A stretch of 12,249 nucleotides of DNA. It comes from Rhodobiaceae bacterium. GTDB taxonomy: Bacteria; Pseudomonadota; Alphaproteobacteria; RS24. The position numbers and the translations under genes were made by a program. Below the pieces are notes generated by a model. The model did no database searches. It saw nothing but the letters and a program-made list of their open reading frames with translations, and was not told where the DNA came from. Below are positions 9,904-12,249 of this stretch, piece by piece (positions within the stretch are counted from its first letter, which is position 1; every line of letters starts with the position of its first letter). The DNA is taken from assembly GCA_002689195.1 (NCBI GenBank), contig NZFC01000003.1, positions 36,163-48,411 on the forward strand, given 5' to 3'.

Positions 9904-10455
9904 TTGGCAGAACCTATCGAAACAGCAAATGAACCCGAACTTAGCCTGCTGATTGTTGATGACGATGAGCCCTGGCTGAACCGTCTGGCACGGGCGATGG
10001 AAAGTCGCGGCTATTCGGTCGCTTGCGCGGCCAGCGTCGCGGAAGGCGTGAAGCTGGGTAAATCCGTCAAACCGAATTATGCCGTTATCGATATGCGGCT
10101 GGAAGATGGCAATGGGCTGGATGTGGTTGAAAGCCTGCGCGAGGTATCGCCCGACGCGCGTGTGATTATGTTGACCGGCTATGGCAATATTGCAACAGCG
10201 GTCGAAGCGGTTAAACGCGGCGCCGTGGACTATCTTGCCAAGCCTGCCGATGCCGATGAAATTCACGCCGCGCTGATGGCCGAAGGCAATAAAGCTGCCC
10301 CGCCCGACAACCCCATGTCGGCCGATCGGGTGCGTTGGGAACATATCCAGCGCGTGTTTGAATTGTGCGACCGCAATGTTTCTGAAACAGCAAGACGGCT
10401 GAACATGCACCGGCGCACCTTGCAACGCATTCTTGCAAAACGCGCGCCGCGCTAG
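9904..10455 (+). CDS. regA: RegA/PrrA/ActR-type redox response regulator
   Basis: A 183-residue two-domain regulator, almost the same length as Rhodobacter RegA (about 184). The receiver domain has the acidic pocket D19-D20-D21, the phosphorylation site D63 in VIDMRLEDGNGL, the conserved Thr/Gly in MLTGYGNIATAVEAVKRGAVDYLAKP and the Lys of the final motif. A proline-containing linker leads to the Fis-type helix-turn-helix at the C-terminus (NVSETARRLNMHRRTLQRIL), which is exceptionally conserved in this family. It is the DNA-binding output partner of RegB. Translation starts at the rare TTG codon, supported by GGAG at 9894-9897, which may keep synthesis moderate. It is transcribed with regB or from a promoter within the 52-bp gap; none could be placed convincingly. 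Confidence 0.96.
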   Translation: MAEPIETANEPELSLLIVDDDEPWLNRLARAMESRGYSVACAASVAEGVKLGKSVKPNYAVIDMRLEDGNGLDVVESLREVSPDARVIMLTGYGNIATAVEAVKRGAVDYLAKPADADEIHAALMAEGNKAAPPDNPMSADRVRWEHIQRVFELCDRNVSETARRLNMHRRTLQRILAKRAPR

Positions 10456-10470
10456 AGCTTCAATTTAACT

Positions 10471-10557
10471 GGGCGCTCACTAATCTGGGCGCTCACTAAT
10501 CTGGACACCTGCTAATCTGGACACCTACTAATCTGGGCGCTCACTAATCTGGGCGCT
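10471..10557. repeat. 16-bp tandem array with two unit types between regA and mmcB
   Basis: Five complete 16-bp units and one partial unit lie head to tail. Unit A is GGGCGCTCACTAATCT (10471-10486, 10487-10502, 10535-10550). Unit B is GGACACCTGCTAATCT (10503-10518) or GGACACCTACTAATCT (10519-10534). A 7-nt partial A follows (10551-10557). The order is A-A-B-B-A-partial A, so both unit types were copied. The array starts 15 nt after the regA stop and extends into the 3' end of mmcB, whose stop lies in the fifth unit. There are no spacers, so it is not a CRISPR array. No terminator hairpin is visible between these convergent genes. Confidence 0.95.
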
Positions 10558-11062
10558 GGGGGCTTGAAGGCCGACGCGGGTCCGACAGGCGTCTGAGGCG
10601 GTTTGCCCCAACACGCGCCACACGCCGCGTTATCACCGTGCGCCGCGCCGCGGGCAGCTTGGCAACAGGCGCAGGCCGCACAATTTCGCCACCATAAGCA
10701 TCGGCCAATATCAGCCCGCACGCCTCAGGCAGCCGGTCGACCGGAAAAGCCGGCTCGACCGCAAAAAAGAAGCTGTCGCAATAGTCCAGATATTCGGGCC
10801 ATTTTTTGTCCGTTTGAAAATCTGTCAGGCTGCTTTTGATCTCGATAATCCATATTTCGCCGCGCGGCCCGACCGCCAGCAAATCGGCGCGCCGATAATT
10901 GGGCAGGGTCAGCTCTGGCAGGCTGGCAAAATTCTGCCCGGCCAGCATGCGCGCGACACCGCGCATAATCCGCATGGCGGTTTCTGATTGGCGCCCGTCA
11001 GACAAGCCGTCATAGAGGGCGTCTTCATCAAAATTATCTCCATTGCGGGTCTGATCTGTCAT
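10544..11062 (-). CDS. mmcB: MmcB-family DNA repair protein (PD-(D/E)XK nuclease-like)
   Basis: A 172-residue cytoplasmic protein matching the MmcB/COG5321 family, named for mitomycin C resistance in Caulobacter and resembling PD-(D/E)XK nucleases. The core shows YRRADLLAV with D60, then EIWIIEIKSSL with E74-x-K76, matching the D...ExK active-site layout, followed by DFQTDKKWPEYLDYCDSFFFAV and GLILADAYGGEIVRPAP, characteristic of the family. The biochemical activity is inferred from the fold, not shown. The start at 11062 is preferred because family members begin shortly before the conserved helix (around residue 27) and a possible LexA-type site and -10 element lie just upstream; an in-frame ATG at 11134 would add 24 residues. 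The Pro/Arg-rich C-terminal tail and stop are formed partly by the 16-bp array. Convergent with regA. Confidence 0.85.
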   Translation of the reverse strand: MTDQTRNGDNFDEDALYDGLSDGRQSETAMRIMRGVARMLAGQNFASLPELTLPNYRRADLLAVGPRGEIWIIEIKSSLTDFQTDKKWPEYLDYCDSFFFAVEPAFPVDRLPEACGLILADAYGGEIVRPAPVAKLPAARRTVITRRVARVGANRLRRLSDPRRPSSPQRPD

Positions 11063-11063
11063 G

Positions 11064-11078
11064 GTTCGTGTCGCTGTC
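11064..11078. promoter_or_regulatory. Degenerate LexA-type box upstream of mmcB
   Basis: GTTC-N7-TGTC, a near match to the alphaproteobacterial LexA site GTTC-N7-GTTC, ends 1 nt before the proposed mmcB ATG. The second half-site matches in three of four bases. Caulobacter mmcB is, as I recall, SOS-regulated, so the position makes sense. Half-sites this short are easily matched by chance. Confidence 0.35.
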
Positions 11079-11093
11079 AGATGGGGCTTTCTT

Positions 11094-11115
11094 AATATAA
11101 ACGGCTCTTGAGCCG
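11094..11115 (-). promoter_or_regulatory. Possible mmcB promoter -10 with adjacent inverted repeat
   Basis: On the minus strand TATATT (11094-11099) could serve as a -10 element about 30 nt before the mmcB ATG. Immediately upstream is an inverted repeat with 6-bp arms, CGGCTC (11102-11107) and GAGCCG (11110-11115), separated by 2 bp. The repeat would sit in the spacer of the promoter, an operator-like position. No good -35 was found, so the promoter call is tentative; the inverted repeat itself is certain. Confidence 0.35.
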
Positions 11116-11182
11116 CCGTGTGCCAGCCTAACATGGCAAATGCGACGTTTGGCGCGTGAAAATCAATTTTTTATGTTGCGTC

Positions 11183-11214
11183 TTGGCGCTAGATTTGAAA
11201 CAAAGACCTATACA
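11183..11214 (+). promoter_or_regulatory. Possible promoter of the RND exporter gene
   Basis: TTGGCG (11183-11188) and TATACA (11209-11214), or the overlapping CCTATA (11207-11212), have -35/-10 character, with spacings of 20 or 18 bp. An AT-rich tract (11158-11173) lies upstream. Weak pattern evidence only. Confidence 0.28.
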
Positions 11215-11215
11215 C

Positions 11216-11235
11216 ACCGCCCCGAAAGAGGCGGT
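11216..11235 (+). promoter_or_regulatory. Hairpin in the leader of the RND exporter gene
   Basis: ACCGCC (11216-11221) pairs with GGCGGT (11230-11235) around an 8-nt loop. It would lie at the very 5' end of the transcript, 24 nt before the start codon. Only a short CCCTTT run follows, so termination is unlikely; mRNA stabilisation or regulation is possible. Confidence 0.4.
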
Positions 11236-11259
11236 CCCTTTGTGCTTCGGGAGGGCATA

Positions 11260-12249
11260 ATGTTAGAAACATTAGAAAATATCGTTTTTCGGTCGAGGCT
11301 GATTATTCTCGGTTTTTTCGCGGCGTTCACAATTTACAGCGGATATTATGCCACGCAGCAAAATATGACCGCCGGCTTTGAAAAGCAGCTGCCGACGGGC
11401 CATGAATATATTCAAACATTTCAGGAATATCGTGACCGTTTGTTCGGGTCGAACCGCATCATTGTTGTTTTGAAACAACGCGATGGCGTGATTTGGAACA
11501 AAGATTATTTCAGCACTTACAAGGATCTGACGGACGCACTTTTCTATCTGCCCGGCGTCGCGCGCCATACGCTGACATCGCTGTGGACACCCAATTCGCG
11601 GTATTTTGAAATTACCGAAGACGGGTTTGTGGCCGATGATGTTATTCCTGGCACAATTACGGTCGACAATCTGGATGACCAATGCGTGTCGCGCCTGAAA
11701 ACGGCAAGTCTGGCGACAACCTGCGAACCAGCGCTTTCCATCATTGAAAATAATGTCGTGCGCGGCGGTTTTGTCGGGCGTCTTGTGGCTAATGATTTTT
11801 CCGCAGCCATGGTGCGCGCGGAGCTTCTGGACTTGGATGTGAAAACCGGTGAAAGGCTGAATTATTTTGATCTGGCCGAGAAACTGGAAACGGATATTCG
11901 CGCCAAGTTCGAAAATGATAAATACGAAGTGCAGATAATTGGCTTTGCCAAACTCATCGGTGATATTGCCGATGGCGCGGGCACGGTGGTTCAGTTCTTC
12001 GGCGTCGCGCTGATTTTGACCATTATGTCGGTTTATGTTTATGCGCGCTCGGCCGTGCTGACCTTCCTGCCGCTATTTTGTTCGCTGACATCGCTGGTTT
12101 GGCAATTCGGTATTTTGAAATTGCTGGGTTACGGGCTCGACCCGCTGGCGATCTTGGTGCCGTTCCTTGTCTTTGCGATCGGGGTGAGCCATGGCGTGCA
12201 GCAGATTAACCTGATCACGGCGGAAATATCCAAAGGCAGCAGCAGTGAC
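11260..12249 (+). CDS. RND/MMPL-superfamily membrane exporter, N-terminal 330 codons (runs off the window)
   Basis: An open reading frame that continues past the right edge. It starts at ATG 11260 with GGGAGGG (11249-11255) at ideal spacing. A first membrane segment (about residues 12-29) is followed by a large periplasmic loop (about 30-240) containing two cysteines, and then closely spaced membrane segments at about 244-262, 265-283 and 292-312. The sequence GYGLDPLAILVPFLVFAIGV followed by SHGVQQ is typical of predicted exporters of the RND superfamily (COG1033 type) rather than of AcrB-type multidrug pumps. Substrate cannot be told from this part; relatives move lipids or hydrophobic compounds, but that is inference. 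The mRNA leader holds a small hairpin. It is divergent from mmcB. Confidence 0.85.
   Translation, partial: MLETLENIVFRSRLIILGFFAAFTIYSGYYATQQNMTAGFEKQLPTGHEYIQTFQEYRDRLFGSNRIIVVLKQRDGVIWNKDYFSTYKDLTDALFYLPGVARHTLTSLWTPNSRYFEITEDGFVADDVIPGTITVDNLDDQCVSRLKTASLATTCEPALSIIENNVVRGGFVGRLVANDFSAAMVRAELLDLDVKTGERLNYFDLAEKLETDIRAKFENDKYEVQIIGFAKLIGDIADGAGTVVQFFGVALILTIMSVYVYARSAVLTFLPLFCSLTSLVWQFGILKLLGYGLDPLAILVPFLVFAIGVSHGVQQINLITAEISKGSSSD

Noticed and set aside
10471..10557. CRISPR array
   Set aside because: Units are 16 bp and contiguous with no spacers, and no cas genes are present.
10458..10569. Short inverted repeats flanking the 16-bp array (CTTCAA at 10458-10463, TTGAAG at 10564-10569) as mobile-element ends
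   Set aside because: Arms are only 6 bp, no target-site duplication or transposase is seen, and one arm lies inside mmcB; chance is the simplest explanation.
11100..11127. Sigma-54 promoter for mmcB (TGGCAC on the minus strand)
   Set aside because: The -24-like half is present, but the required TTGC-type -12 element is missing at the right spacing.
11063..11134. Longer mmcB start at 11134
   Set aside because: It has no Shine-Dalgarno, would place the candidate -10 and LexA-like site inside the coding region, and the added 24 residues do not resemble the family. Not excluded outright.

Overview
The window is chromosomal DNA, almost certainly from an alphaproteobacterium. It has fairly high G+C, the ancestral dnaA-dnaN-recF-gyrB block, a complete RegB/RegA (PrrB/PrrA, ActS/ActR) redox two-component pair and an MmcB-family DNA-repair protein, a family best known from Alphaproteobacteria. 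No genus can be named from the sequence alone.

Layout. 1-192 is the 3' end of dnaA, followed by a hairpin terminator with an all-A loop. A 195-bp leader with two further hairpins precedes dnaN. dnaN and recF are 1 nt apart. gyrB follows after 71 bp that hold a 16-bp tandem duplication just before its start. A class A penicillin-binding protein begins 21 bp after gyrB, so dnaN-recF-gyrB-PBP could be one transcription unit. The PBP meets a convergent SCO1/SenC gene head-on with only 2 nt between the stop codons.

The SCO1/SenC gene is divergent from a three-gene plus-strand cluster: a secreted ankyrin-repeat protein, regB (start and stop overlapping as TGATG) and regA (TTG start). SenC next to RegB/RegA is a known neighbourhood in Rhodobacter. 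The ankyrin-repeat gene placed between senC and regB and coupled to regB is the unusual part and the best candidate here for an undescribed component. RegB also carries Lys instead of the usual acidic residue directly after its phospho-accepting His.

regA and the convergent mmcB gene are separated by a 16-bp tandem array with the order A-A-B-B-A-partial A. The array runs into the 3' end of mmcB and supplies its stop codon. A sequence nearly identical to the B unit recurs about 10 kb away in the dnaN leader. A degenerate LexA-type site lies just upstream of the proposed mmcB start. The window closes with the first 330 codons of an RND/MMPL-type membrane exporter.

Functionally the left part is replication, recombination and topology plus cell-wall synthesis. 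The middle is redox sensing together with cytochrome oxidase copper assembly. The right part is DNA repair and export.
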